NCBI GenBank assembly: GCA_947565425.1
Contig: CANOFW010000002.1
Span: 62,001-126,000, forward strand
Length of the DNA: 64,000 bases
Direction of reading: 5' to 3'
From: an uncultured Lachnospiraceae bacterium
Lineage (GTDB): Bacteria; Bacillota; Clostridia; Lachnospirales; Lachnospiraceae
Shown: piece by piece, positions 35,601-44,847 of the stretch
How positions within the stretch are numbered: the stretch's first letter is position 1
How the letters are laid out: the number at the start of each line of letters is the position of its first letter
Notes under the pieces: model-generated
Databases searched by the model: none
Told to the model about the DNA's origin: nothing
What the model saw: only the letters and a program-made list of their open reading frames with translations
Made by a program: the position numbers and the translations under genes

Positions 35601-36328
35601 TAAAAGATATCGTTATAGCCGGAACGCCCGATATAAGACACCAGCCCAGTCCCAAAATCCTCTGTGGACTTGCTCTTGCTGTTGCTGCATACCTCTGCCC
35701 CATTGTAATATCCGATAATTTTATTCGGCGTAATTACCGTTGTATACATGGCCCATTCTGCCCCCGTTTTTGTGCCGGACACCGGCGTTTCCGTACTATA
35801 TGGAGCGCCCTCATTATTGCTGTCCGTCCAGACAGACTTAAAATAACCGTCTGGCTGAGCCGGATTCAATAACCAGTAATTCAGCGGCATATCTGACGTA
35901 CCCCCGCCGATATGTCTGCTGGGCGTCCCAAAAAACATTCCTGCATAATTACCGGATCCTGTTTGGTTCTTCAGCCAAACAGTGACCGTCAGCGTATTGC
36001 GACCTTCAAATACCTCTCCGGGAATTGATACATAGGCCGCCGACGAACCTGCCGCCCCGCCCGGAAGCGTCAGCATCCCATTGGAAACAGACGCCCCAAC
36101 ACCCTCTAACGTTGCATCAAATCCATTTCCGGACGTGTCTGCAATTGTTTTATCAGTGACATCGCCTTCTTCAAAAACATAGGATGCAACCAGCTCCTTT
36201 TCTGTCTCCTTTGCACCGACTGTTTCCTCATTCGCTCCCCATGCTTTCATTAAGGCAGACGGCGTCAAGGTGATTAACATAGCTGCCGCTGTTGCCGCTG
36301 CCATACACCGTTTCATATACTGTTTCAT
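32606..36328 (-). CDS. secreted multidomain GH43 glycosidase (probable arabinan/arabinoxylan-active)
   Basis: A 1240-aa extracellular enzyme. A signal peptide (1-32; CMAAATAAAMLITLTPSALM) is followed by a LamG/concanavalin-like domain (about 45-270, VFEEGDVTDKTIADTSGNGF) and two atrophied Ig-like domains (about 290-460). A non-catalytic GH43-like propeller (about 465-640) and a Big_4-like domain follow. The GH43 catalytic five-blade propeller (about 722-1075) has the base Asp in QRADPCILKGNDGYYYFTAS, SLDMTVFENQGRWYVIWAQ, and the acid Glu in NEGPSVIKNNGKIYVAYSAS. Two Lys-rich Big_2 repeats end it (KAKKKGSVTITAK, KAKKRGKANIVVK). AAGGAGA precedes ATG 36328. It lies 15 bp after the larger GH43 gene, in one operon. 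Confidence 0.85.
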   Translation of the reverse strand: MKQYMKRCMAAATAAAMLITLTPSALMKAWGANEETVGAKETEKELVASYVFEEGDVTDKTIADTSGNGFDATLEGVGASVSNGMLTLPGGAAGSSAAYVSIPGEVFEGRNTLTVTVWLKNQTGSGNYAGMFFGTPSRHIGGGTSDMPLNYWLLNPAQPDGYFKSVWTDSNNEGAPYSTETPVSGTKTGAEWAMYTTVITPNKIIGYYNGAEVCSNSKSKSTEDFGTGLVSYIGRSGYNDIFYKGGVYGVKVYQTALTQREIWEAYYGDMPSEADQTGIISAGIQSAKADLDLGDISGVTTDLQLPAEGSNGASISWESSQPSVISNEGEVHRDSSRDVDVILTARITIGKQSDTKEFKVKVKGASKDNLYEELLAGLSVDAIVMGDIELPGSPAVDITVSWTSSNPKAIALKEEGASVKGTVVHSDKEQKLNLTVQIVYDSSTGRKEVTRTYPVIVPAKAYGYLMSYTNWKENASLGNSLHLAYSKDGSNYTALNSNTGVCFANNADGRGNSSPNGLRDMYLFRKADGSYGLVAKNVGNSEKYIYVYDSEDLTEFTNERRLSLDYAVAGGLQVKAVSYDADDIRYEIYWSDGSKTYRAVTKDFARVLEQAPAVYQQENKDASGSLPEGTEIGNIISLGQAEYERVTGKFDVVKNIGMKSIDLELKDGNNAASLMASQKVTALYSDGTEKDMSVDWDSRDIAKIDVKKPGTYTVKGTVKQMQYPNPFIEQRADPCILKGNDGYYYFTASYPVCGAEEERQGIGYDRIAMRRSKTIEGLQNAEEIAIWECKNSDDEFRYIWAPEIRLVKDNYYVFYTSSIERGSSWGIRPHVLKCTNPDDIMNPASWTPMGIMQAKATDRTAFSNFSLDMTVFENQGRWYVIWAQTVGNSSLLMAEINPDNPVECISDSVLITKPEYAWERQVVNVNEGPSVIKNNGKIYVAYSASGTGPEYCVGLLSIDENANLLDASAWKKQAYPVLTSSDVPGEYGPGHNSFTVDEEGNPIFVYHARSEECYQNKCQWASSDSLYDPCRQARLKRVHWAIDGTPILKMSYEEELAEENRRVTAKIIIKQKPVSTNPSVSKVKLNKTKLTLGVKESFTLSAVVTPKNAVNRKVSWSMSKKGIVTVSSKGVVKAKKKGSVTITAKAGGKKATCKVTVKAAPVKITLNAAKKSLKKGKSYQIKVKMRPKNAASNKITYTSNNKKVVTVSKSGKVKAKKRGKANIVVKTFNNRKAKITITVK

Positions 36329-36343
36329 ACAATTTTCTCCTTT

Positions 36344-39300
36344 TTATTTTACCGTTACTTTCACTCTTTTATAGATGCCATTCTGGGTATACAGATAGAC
36401 ATAACATTTTCCTTTCTTTTTCGCCTTAACCTTACCTTTCTTACTTACCGTCGCAATTTTAGGATTGGACGATTCATAGCGGAACTTCGCAATATGGGTC
36501 TTCACTTTCTTTTTTGACTTACATTGGGGCTTGAACGTGAAAGTTTTCCCCTTCTTGAGCGTCACTTTTGATTTCTTATATGCAATAGAGGATGGATTCG
36601 CATACTTTCCGCCGTTGGTGCAGGCATGGACAGACACAGAAGTCGCTATCGTGCGTTTCTCCTTGTAAATTACTTTGTAGGCAACAACCATATACTTATA
36701 ATATTTTCCCTTTTTCAGCTTTGCTGCCTTATAAGATTTCTTGGAAGCCGGAAGCGTCTTTAAAAGCTTCATTTTTTTACCGCACTGCGCCCCATATACC
36801 ATATAGCCGGAAGCTCCCTTCACCTTGCTCCAGGAAATTTTGACAGATTTACTGCCCCCTATCGCCTTTACCTTCATAGCTGCAAAAGCGCTACCTTTTA
36901 CATCGCCTTTATCTGTATTCGCTGTGGTAATGGCTTTTTGGGTCTTTGAGATAGCAACGGTGCCGGCCTGTGCTTTCTTCTTTTCTTCCTCTTCCTTTTT
37001 CTTCTTCTCCTGCTCCGCTTCATTTTTCAGGCGGGCATAATCCCTCTCTGCATCCGTCAGTTTCTTTAATGTTTCCGGTGAAACCAGCTTCTTCTGCTCA
37101 TCGCTCAAAGCATTGTACGCCTTTCTTGCCGCGTCAATCTCCTTCTTGCTGGCGGAATTATAGCCTGCTTTTCCAATCTTATTAATCAATGCGACAACAC
37201 GCTCTGCCGCTTCCTGATTCGCCGCCCCTGTGCCGGGTTTCGCGACTGTAAAAGAACAGGATGACAAGGAAACAGGCTTTGCCGTAACAAGTTTCCCACC
37301 CGCAAATGCAAGATATCTGCCCGGAAAGGCCACGCTCTCAAACGATACGCCGCCTGAACCATCCAAAGCCTTCACTGTCTTGTAGCTCATCATAGCGCTC
37401 ATGGTATCCATGTTATCCGATGCAAGTTTGGTCTGTGCAGCTTCCGTCTTGATAAAATACCCTGTCACGTTGGCCGATTGGATGGAGACATAATGATCGC
37501 TGTTCTCACCGTCTGGAACGTACCTTGCCGGCACGATCTCCCACTGTGTATCGTAGCCCTTCTCCTTAATGAATCCCTTCACATCCATCTTGTATTCGCC
37601 CTGGCCCAGCCCTCCGTCTGCGCCTACCACAAATCTCTGTGTATTGCCCAAAGTCACATGCCCAAGGTAACGATTGTCAGAGGTTCGTATCTCACTGGCA
37701 GATCCGCCAAGCCCTAAGGACATATCTTCCATCATTTCAATGCTGCCATCTTCACGGAATGTCAGCTCCTGGATGCAGACGCTGCGGTTTCCGCCGTTGC
37801 CGCCCGGAAGCGAACCGTTATGATAGATAAAATACGTCTTGCCCTTAAAATCAATGACCGCCGGATGGTTCGTATTCGAGGTCAGCGTGTTCTCCATGAT
37901 GATATCCTGGAACGTCCACGGACCCCAAGGGTTATCGGCTGTTGCGTAGCCCATTTTCTCTGCCCATCCCCAGGCTGCGAACATATAATATTTTCCATAA
38001 TAATTGCCGTTTTCGTCCTGCCTGCGATAGAGCCATGGAGCCTCTGTAAATCCCTGCCCGGGCAGTGTGTTTTCAAATTTGATGTATTTTATGTCGTGAT
38101 CATTGCTCCCCGTATGGTCTACGGTAATCTTCCCATCTTTGTTTACGTCCTTGATGCTTATCATATCCTCGTTCAGTTCTGCAAGGTAACATGTCGTATT
38201 TCCCCACATGAGATAACGATGCTCTTCGCCTTTTTCATCCGTATCAATCCAGACTGTGGGGTCGATGTCAAAATGACCTGCATCACCAATTCCTTCCGCC
38301 CATGTTTCTTTGCCTTTTACGAGCGGAGCCGATGTCGCCCTGTAAGGTCCTCCCGGATTGTCGGCAACTGCCACGCCGATGCCTTGCCATCCACCATCGT
38401 ATGTAGTACAGAAATAGAAATAATATTTCGTCTCTCCGGTAGTTTTATTCGTATAAGGCGTCATCTGGCTTGCCCATGCGACATTCGACTGTGATTTCCA
38501 CGGAATGTCAGCCTGATCCATGAACTGCCCCTTATGCGTCCAGGTCTTCATATCTGTGGAGGTATAATACTGCCAGTCTGGCATATTATAATAATTCTCA
38601 TTGTTGTTACCCTTGTGCCCATTATCATGGCCAATCACCAGGTATACTTCATCCCCGATGACAACTGCCGCCGGGTCTCCGCCATAGATGCGGTTTCCAT
38701 CTTTGTCCGTGTGCAGAATCGGATTTCCTCCAGCGCTCTTCTCAAGAACAATTGGCTCTGTGGTAATCACAGCGGAGAGTTCTCCTCCTGAGACAGATGC
38801 GCTGCTCTTTGACGCAAATGCCGCACCGCCGTCTTTCAGCACAACCGCGCCATTTTCTATAACCGCCGTCAGCGTTTTATTTCCTACGGTTACCTTCGCG
38901 CCGTTCACATCACCCACGAAAACAACCACCTGCGTGCCGTCCTGCGCCTGATAAGTTCCGGCTATCATCTGTGCCGTCAATGCATTTCCTACCGGAAGCC
39001 AGCCTGCGTCAAATTCCTGCGTGCGTCCTGCATCTGTGATATCTTTCACAGTCAGCTCGTAATAAGCCGTGCCAGATTTTGCCTTGATATCTTTGGTGAA
39101 GACTGCGGTTCCCAAGGATTTGACCTTTACTGTCCCTCCGGCCTGCTGCGCCTTTTCCGTGACAGTTCCATTTGATGCATGGCCTGTTACATAATAAGCA
39201 AGATCACGGCTACCCTTGCTATAGTTTGTAACCTTCGTCTTAATCTCCACATTTCCCTGTGCTGCCGCCGACCAGACTGCTTTTCCATTTTGGGAAAAAG

Positions 39301-42115
39301 TTGTTTCCATCAACAGACGGTTGGATTCTGAAGACAGAACCTCATTGCTTTTTGCAATTGCGGCGACTTCATCCGCGTTTAATGCCCTCCCATAGATGCG
39401 GAAATCATCCATCATTCCCGAAAAACCTTCGCCGTCGCCCCAGTTTGCATGTCCAATCCAAGTAATAGCTCCTTCTGTCAGCAGCTGGCTGATATCAATC
39501 TGGTGCGTGTCGGAAGCAGCCAGTTCGCCATCCAAATATACTTTCGTGCCGCCAGACTCATATACCACGGCAACATTTCTCCACCTGGAAAAATCATCCT
39601 CCACTTTCAATATGCTTTTCCTGGAAGAATCATTGTGCCGTTCCGCCTCAATCTGGCTTTCTTTCACACCTCCTACTCCCAAATACTTCTCTCTGCCAAA
39701 TTCCTGCCTGCCATCATACAGCGGCGTTGTCATAAATGCCCAGGTAAAATCACCCGTATTCGACGTCTTGAGCATAAAGGTATAAGTTGCCGCCTCTTTC
39801 CCTGCCAGGATTCCTTTGGGGAGTTCTAAGTAATTGCCCGCTGCATTCTCCGTGATCGAGAGCGCCTTCGTGCCGTTCGCACCGTCCGCATATGCAACTT
39901 TTCCATGCTCCGTAACCGTTCCGCCTTTGACGGCAGTAAACGTGCCTGTTCCCGTATTCGCCTCGTCAAAGGTGACGCGCATAAGCAGATCGTTATCCTC
40001 CGTCAGCGCAGGCGCATTCACAGGCGGTTTGACCGGCTCCTCCTGCTGTATGTTTCCCGTCTGGCTGGCAAATATTTTCAGGGAACCGTAATACTGCCTT
40101 TCAAGCGTCTGGATTGCGCCGATTCCGTTAAATGAGCCAGAATAACTCTCCGTGCTCACATGCTTGCCGCCAATATAAACGGAAACCGTATAGCCGTTTT
40201 CCCCATTTTGGAAAAGCAGCGTACACAGGTCGCCCTGATTGTTCGTCCCCTGTCCGGTATTGTCCGCTTGCGAACACGGTCCGATTTCTGTGCCTTCATA
40301 AGTGGAAAGCCTCTTTATCCCATACTTATCAATAAGCGACCCGCCAAAACTCCTCTCGCCATGACCTGCCCAGAATCCTGTATTGGCATAACAATAGCCG
40401 AAGACATTATTTCCTCTGATATCTTTTATTATGGCGTCTCCAGCAGAATTACCCGCCATCAAAAATTGGACTGCCACCCAGTCTTTGCCTTTCCCATAAC
40501 CATTCCCCATAGAAAGGTTTCCATTGATGCCGAGATACTTCCTTGTATCATCATCAAACGTTGTGCCGGACGGCAGCGTCCAGCCTTCTTCCTGTAATCC
40601 TGCCAGATTATTTGCCGCCGTATAGCGGTCTGTTGCGTCAAATACTTTCCGCTCCTCACTGGTATAGGAAGAGAGATCTACCTCCGGGGCATACTTATAT
40701 GCCTTATTAACCCGCTCATACTCTTCCTGGGTCAGGGACATGATCCCTCCATGCTTCGCCCAGGTACGCATCTTGGCTCCTTCGAGCTTAGTAAAGTTTG
40801 CTTTTGCGCCCACCCCGGTATTCAAATCCTCAATTACCGTAGGGAAAAACCCAACGCCGGCATTCTTGCCGTTATAGCCGTCCAGCATGAGACAGTATTT
40901 GTATCCCGTCCGCTCGGCATCGTCCTTATTATACCTGAACCATCCCGGTCCCTCTACGCCGTCAAAAGCGTCTTCTGATAAATTCGTCTCCACCCGGGTA
41001 TACTCACCCATCGGATATTTTGCCACGTCCATAAATACCTTTGTGCCGCAGTTCCATTTACTTGGCATATCCTCAAATTTCGTGACCCTGTAATACAGAC
41101 CGTCCGAGCCCTCTATTATCGTAGTGTCAATATAGCTGTCGCTGGTCCCATGTACAGTCCCATCCGTCCCGTTAGGGTAGACAAATTTCTGCTGCTCAGA
41201 AAAGGAATAGAAATCGCGGGTACGCGACACATATACGACCTTTTTGTTATAGCTGTCGCTGCCCGAATGCAAATCCTGCCCGGACCAATATACAATATAT
41301 TCACCGGTCACCTCATCATAGATTGTCTCTGGCGCCCAGGCACAGCCCGTCATGTCATCGGCAATCTTTACCATCCTCTGCTCCGACCAGTTCACGAGAT
41401 CATCAGATTCCCATATCATCAGGTATTTACTTCCATTTGATGCAAATTCCCCCCACTTGCCGCTTGTACAGTCAAGATCCGTTGCAATCAGATAGAATCT
41501 GTCCCCCTCCGGGGCGCGCAGTATGTAATGATCCCTCGTCGCCTTCGTCCCCAGTTTCGATTCCAGAACAGGCTTGTTTTGGTTCAGGTCGTCCCAATGG
41601 ACGCCGTCATTGGATGAGGCAAAATATACCTGCTGACGGTACGCGCTGACCTCCGGCTCCACAAAGGATGCATAGAGATAGCCCGTGAAATCTCCATCCT
41701 CATACATCTGCTGCGCATTCTTCTCCGGTTTTGCCTTAACCGTCACCTGGAAATTCTTTGTGTCGTTTCCAACCTTTGCGGTCAGCGTAACAGAAGTATC
41801 TTCTGCCTGGCGCGTCACTACGCCTGCCGGAATTTCCTCATAACGCTCGCCGTACTCCTGCTTCTGCTCCGCCGTAAATTCCTGTTTCTCCGTGTTGATT
41901 ACAGTCTCATTACTAGACGACCAGTCAATCTCGGTGACACCGTCCTCAAGCGTCTCCGGGAGCGTGATATTCCCCGCAATCTTGTAGCCCTCGGCCGTGT
42001 AGGGGAGCGTCAGCCCCGCTAAGGGATCCTCTGACGCAGTCGCATCCACAGCGGGAAATAGCCCTACTGCCATAACCACCGCCATGGCAATACTCAAAAC
42101 CCTTTTCCTTCCCAT
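36344..42115 (-). CDS. giant secreted protein with two GH43 modules, LamG and AbfB-like domains
   Basis: A 1923-aa extracellular protein. Signal peptide 1-27 (SIAMAVVMAVGLFPAVDATA); atrophied Ig (about 30-128); first GH43-like propeller (about 137-490; DHYILRAPEGDRFYLIATDL, GCAWAPETIYDEVTGEYIVY); linker; LamG (about 705-920; GMMDDFRIYGRALNADEVAA). The second GH43 module (about 1145-1500) has YGGDPAAVVIGDEVYLVIGH, DIDPTVWID and GFTEAPWLYRRQD. An AbfB/CBM42-like arabinose-binding domain (about 1510-1640; HYVSIQSANVTGYFIKT) follows, then a Lys/Glu coiled segment (about 1650-1740) and two C-terminal Lys-rich repeats. No sortase motif is seen. AGGAGGAGG precedes ATG 42115; a -10 TATAAT lies at 42159-42154. 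Confidence 0.85.
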   Translation of the reverse strand: MGRKRVLSIAMAVVMAVGLFPAVDATASEDPLAGLTLPYTAEGYKIAGNITLPETLEDGVTEIDWSSSNETVINTEKQEFTAEQKQEYGERYEEIPAGVVTRQAEDTSVTLTAKVGNDTKNFQVTVKAKPEKNAQQMYEDGDFTGYLYASFVEPEVSAYRQQVYFASSNDGVHWDDLNQNKPVLESKLGTKATRDHYILRAPEGDRFYLIATDLDCTSGKWGEFASNGSKYLMIWESDDLVNWSEQRMVKIADDMTGCAWAPETIYDEVTGEYIVYWSGQDLHSGSDSYNKKVVYVSRTRDFYSFSEQQKFVYPNGTDGTVHGTSDSYIDTTIIEGSDGLYYRVTKFEDMPSKWNCGTKVFMDVAKYPMGEYTRVETNLSEDAFDGVEGPGWFRYNKDDAERTGYKYCLMLDGYNGKNAGVGFFPTVIEDLNTGVGAKANFTKLEGAKMRTWAKHGGIMSLTQEEYERVNKAYKYAPEVDLSSYTSEERKVFDATDRYTAANNLAGLQEEGWTLPSGTTFDDDTRKYLGINGNLSMGNGYGKGKDWVAVQFLMAGNSAGDAIIKDIRGNNVFGYCYANTGFWAGHGERSFGGSLIDKYGIKRLSTYEGTEIGPCSQADNTGQGTNNQGDLCTLLFQNGENGYTVSVYIGGKHVSTESYSGSFNGIGAIQTLERQYYGSLKIFASQTGNIQQEEPVKPPVNAPALTEDNDLLMRVTFDEANTGTGTFTAVKGGTVTEHGKVAYADGANGTKALSITENAAGNYLELPKGILAGKEAATYTFMLKTSNTGDFTWAFMTTPLYDGRQEFGREKYLGVGGVKESQIEAERHNDSSRKSILKVEDDFSRWRNVAVVYESGGTKVYLDGELAASDTHQIDISQLLTEGAITWIGHANWGDGEGFSGMMDDFRIYGRALNADEVAAIAKSNEVLSSESNRLLMETTFSQNGKAVWSAAAQGNVEIKTKVTNYSKGSRDLAYYVTGHASNGTVTEKAQQAGGTVKVKSLGTAVFTKDIKAKSGTAYYELTVKDITDAGRTQEFDAGWLPVGNALTAQMIAGTYQAQDGTQVVVFVGDVNGAKVTVGNKTLTAVIENGAVVLKDGGAAFASKSSASVSGGELSAVITTEPIVLEKSAGGNPILHTDKDGNRIYGGDPAAVVIGDEVYLVIGHDNGHKGNNNENYYNMPDWQYYTSTDMKTWTHKGQFMDQADIPWKSQSNVAWASQMTPYTNKTTGETKYYFYFCTTYDGGWQGIGVAVADNPGGPYRATSAPLVKGKETWAEGIGDAGHFDIDPTVWIDTDEKGEEHRYLMWGNTTCYLAELNEDMISIKDVNKDGKITVDHTGSNDHDIKYIKFENTLPGQGFTEAPWLYRRQDENGNYYGKYYMFAAWGWAEKMGYATADNPWGPWTFQDIIMENTLTSNTNHPAVIDFKGKTYFIYHNGSLPGGNGGNRSVCIQELTFREDGSIEMMEDMSLGLGGSASEIRTSDNRYLGHVTLGNTQRFVVGADGGLGQGEYKMDVKGFIKEKGYDTQWEIVPARYVPDGENSDHYVSIQSANVTGYFIKTEAAQTKLASDNMDTMSAMMSYKTVKALDGSGGVSFESVAFPGRYLAFAGGKLVTAKPVSLSSCSFTVAKPGTGAANQEAAERVVALINKIGKAGYNSASKKEIDAARKAYNALSDEQKKLVSPETLKKLTDAERDYARLKNEAEQEKKKKEEEEKKKAQAGTVAISKTQKAITTANTDKGDVKGSAFAAMKVKAIGGSKSVKISWSKVKGASGYMVYGAQCGKKMKLLKTLPASKKSYKAAKLKKGKYYKYMVVAYKVIYKEKRTIATSVSVHACTNGGKYANPSSIAYKKSKVTLKKGKTFTFKPQCKSKKKVKTHIAKFRYESSNPKIATVSKKGKVKAKKKGKCYVYLYTQNGIYKRVKVTVK

Positions 42116-42277
42116 TTGGGTTCCTCCTCCTTCTTTAATAAAATGGTATCTTTATTATATCCTAATATTTTCGCTATAAGTGTTCAATTTCAATCCTCTT
42201 TTTTGCATTTTTGATTCTATCAATTTCCACACTTTCTCTCCCTTTACCTTACGCTATGCGCGCACCCTTACATAATT

Positions 42278-42308
42278 AAATACCCCGGCAGCTTGCTGCG
42301 GGGTATTT
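42278..42308 (-). terminator. terminator of the sugar-sensor/GGDEF gene
   Basis: AAATACCCCGGCAGC (42278-42292) pairs with GCTGCGGGGTATTT (42295-42308) apart from one bulge, forming a very stable stem directly after the gene on the minus strand. Confidence 0.8.
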
Positions 42309-42326
42309 AACTTGCATCTTCTATCA

Positions 42327-44669
42327 TTATAAAGCCTTTTGCTCTTTCTTCACACTCTTCCTGCGCTTCACCTTTGCCTGGTACAAAAGCTCGTCCGATT
42401 TCTGAATCAGTTCATTGAGATCCGTTTCCTTGCTGCATCGGAATTCGTAAATCCCAATGGAGATTTCCACATAATATGGTTTCTTACTGGAACGGTTAAA
42501 CCGCTCGCTGACAATGTGTAAATCCTCCATCGCCGCGCGCTTAAAATCTTCTTTGTCCGAAAATACCAGAGAAATAAACTCGTCTCCTCCGATACGTGCT
42601 GTAATTGCATCCGCCGGCAAGATTTCTCTTAGCTGATTTGCCACGCCGCGGATTGCAAAATCTCCGGCTGCATGGCCATAACAATCATTGATTTCTTTGA
42701 GATGGTCCAAATCTCCAAAAATGAGAAACGCTTTCTTCCCTTCTCCTTGCTGACAACTGCGAATAGAGCGCTCCATAAACCCACGGCGGTTTAAAAGCTG
42801 CGTTAATTCATCGTACTCTGAGACAAAACTTAAAATATCGTTCTGTTCCTGGATGGTACGCAAACTTTTCTGCAATTCCTTCTGGGATTCGCGCTCCATC
42901 TGATTGAGTTCCAAAAACCGCAGCAACGGACCCACTTGTAGACTGCAAAGCTGTAAAAAAGGAATATCCTGCTGCGCAGCCTCACAGAGCATCATGCCAT
43001 ATTGCTTATCTCCAGAAAAAAGTACAACCGCTGTCAAAGCCATGGGATTCTCTGAATTGATAAAGGAGGTAAACCCATTTTTCATCGTCACACAAGGGCG
43101 TTCTTCCTTCTTATAACAAACCATTTCTTCCCCCAGAAACCAGGCGCTGAGATAAATCTTCTCAGGAAAATCCGGGCTCATGCCGCCTTTATGGATAATC
43201 GGCGTATCGTAAAGATAAATATAACAGCTCTTAATCTGCATTGTGCGAAAACGTTTCATGATATAAATGAGCGCTTTCGTAAATCCATCCTCTGTGGCTA
43301 TGCTGGTTAAATCCTGTACTAACGTAGGCACAAACCAGTTCTTGCGGTTGGAATCAATGACTTCCTCCTCCAGTTTGGAAACGTTTGCAAAATGAATATA
43401 CTGCCGCGTAGTGTCCAGCACCATCAAAAGATGTTCCTGTTCCTTCACATTCTCCGCATTGGTAATGAGCACTTGCAACAAATTCGTCAAATTTTCCAGC
43501 AACAGCGAAATCGACATATGGTCAAAATCTGTCAGCTCTTCTAAAATATCCATAAGATATTCCAGATTGACTTCCTCGCCACTCTGACAGCAAATCGTCT
43601 TATAGATATGATTAAAATAGTCTAATATCAATTCCGAATAATGATTTCTCTCCTCCTGATACGGAATGGAAGAAAACAGCTCCGTAGATATTACGCTCAT
43701 CGCTCTAATGATATAATGCTCTTTTTCTTTACGGTCTGCAAACACAAGAGACTTTTTCTTACCATAATCGCACCCGCAGGATTCTCTGATATGTATATCT
43801 ACCGGCAGGCGCTGCTCAAACATCACACGCTTTTCGCAGAGCGTAATAGCGTTCCTGAGCGCAGCGTAACTAAACTGAAAACCATTTTGTGAAACACTGG
43901 TAAGAAGCGGATCCATCGTCCGCGCCAGTTCCACATCGTCGAATCCGGTAATAGCTATATCCTTCCCCACGCGAAGGCTTCTCGCAGAACATACCTGGTA
44001 ACAGCATTTTGCCATATTATCATTTGCGCAGACAATCGCCTCAAGTCCCGGATTGTTATCTAGCAGATACTTTACCTGTCTTTTTACATGTACCGAATAA
44101 TCCCCATAGGCAATCATCGTATCGCTCACTGGCAGATTATGCTCCTCCATTACATCACAATATGCCTGTATGCGCTCCACAGCATCCATGTTCGTCTTCG
44201 GCCCGCTCAAAAAAGCAATCTTGCGATATCCATGGTCCACTACTAAATGCTCGATACAGGTACACATCCCTTTATAATTATCCGACATCATATAAGGCGC
44301 CGGGTAACCATCCAGCTTCTCTCCAATCAACAGATACGGAATATCCGCATATTGATTGAGAAACGCCTCTTTCTCCTCCCTTGTGTTATAATACGCAAGC
44401 GCTGCATATGTAATAATCAGTGCGTCCGGCTTCGTAAAATGCGCGTACGCATAAACAGTATCAAACTGATAGCTGTAGTCTCCTTCCGAATCTGTAGCGA
44501 ACACATTTGTACAATACTGCGGAATACGAGGTCCCATCAGAAATACAATATTCACATCTTCCTTTTGCGCACAGGTATAAAATCCTCTAAGGAGCTCCCC
44601 CGAATAGTCAGACTGCATATCGCCCAACATAATTGCAATTGTATATCGTTTCTTCTGATACTCCCTCAT
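42327..44669 (-). CDS. cytoplasmic LacI-type sugar-binding domain fused to GGDEF diguanylate cyclase
   Basis: A 780-aa soluble protein without signal peptide or membrane helix. Residues about 8-295 match the periplasmic-binding-like effector domain of LacI regulators (TIAIMLGDMQSDYSGELLRG, YRKIAFLSGPKTNMDAVERI, GLEAIVCANDNMAKCCY, DIAITGFDDVELARTMDPLL) but the HTH is absent. A central helical region (about 320-600) follows, then GGDEF (about 620-775): FLIFGDLDHLKEINDCYGHA and the intact active site ARIGGDEFISLVF. It should make c-di-GMP in response to a sugar or nucleoside. It lies just upstream of the GH43 operon on the same strand, with its own promoter and terminator. Confidence 0.88.
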   Translation of the reverse strand: MREYQKKRYTIAIMLGDMQSDYSGELLRGFYTCAQKEDVNIVFLMGPRIPQYCTNVFATDSEGDYSYQFDTVYAYAHFTKPDALIITYAALAYYNTREEKEAFLNQYADIPYLLIGEKLDGYPAPYMMSDNYKGMCTCIEHLVVDHGYRKIAFLSGPKTNMDAVERIQAYCDVMEEHNLPVSDTMIAYGDYSVHVKRQVKYLLDNNPGLEAIVCANDNMAKCCYQVCSARSLRVGKDIAITGFDDVELARTMDPLLTSVSQNGFQFSYAALRNAITLCEKRVMFEQRLPVDIHIRESCGCDYGKKKSLVFADRKEKEHYIIRAMSVISTELFSSIPYQEERNHYSELILDYFNHIYKTICCQSGEEVNLEYLMDILEELTDFDHMSISLLLENLTNLLQVLITNAENVKEQEHLLMVLDTTRQYIHFANVSKLEEEVIDSNRKNWFVPTLVQDLTSIATEDGFTKALIYIMKRFRTMQIKSCYIYLYDTPIIHKGGMSPDFPEKIYLSAWFLGEEMVCYKKEERPCVTMKNGFTSFINSENPMALTAVVLFSGDKQYGMMLCEAAQQDIPFLQLCSLQVGPLLRFLELNQMERESQKELQKSLRTIQEQNDILSFVSEYDELTQLLNRRGFMERSIRSCQQGEGKKAFLIFGDLDHLKEINDCYGHAAGDFAIRGVANQLREILPADAITARIGGDEFISLVFSDKEDFKRAAMEDLHIVSERFNRSSKKPYYVEISIGIYEFRCSKETDLNELIQKSDELLYQAKVKRRKSVKKEQKAL

Positions 44670-44741
44670 AGCAGCAATCCTTTCTCAGCTAGATTACTTT
44701 TATTGTATACTTATTTGCATTTCATTACAAGTTGTTCCTTT

Positions 44742-44770
44742 TGTATATATTACACGAAAAATTTTGTCAA
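44742..44770 (-). promoter_or_regulatory. promoter of the sugar-sensor/GGDEF gene
   Basis: Minus strand TTGACA (44770-44765), 17-bp spacer, TATACA (44747-44742), about 70 bp before ATG 44669. Confidence 0.7.
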
Positions 44771-44847
44771 AAAATAGCAATTTTCACCATATCCCTCTTT
44801 ATCAAACCACAAATACTATAGCAAAATGCCCAATACATCGCCATCCG

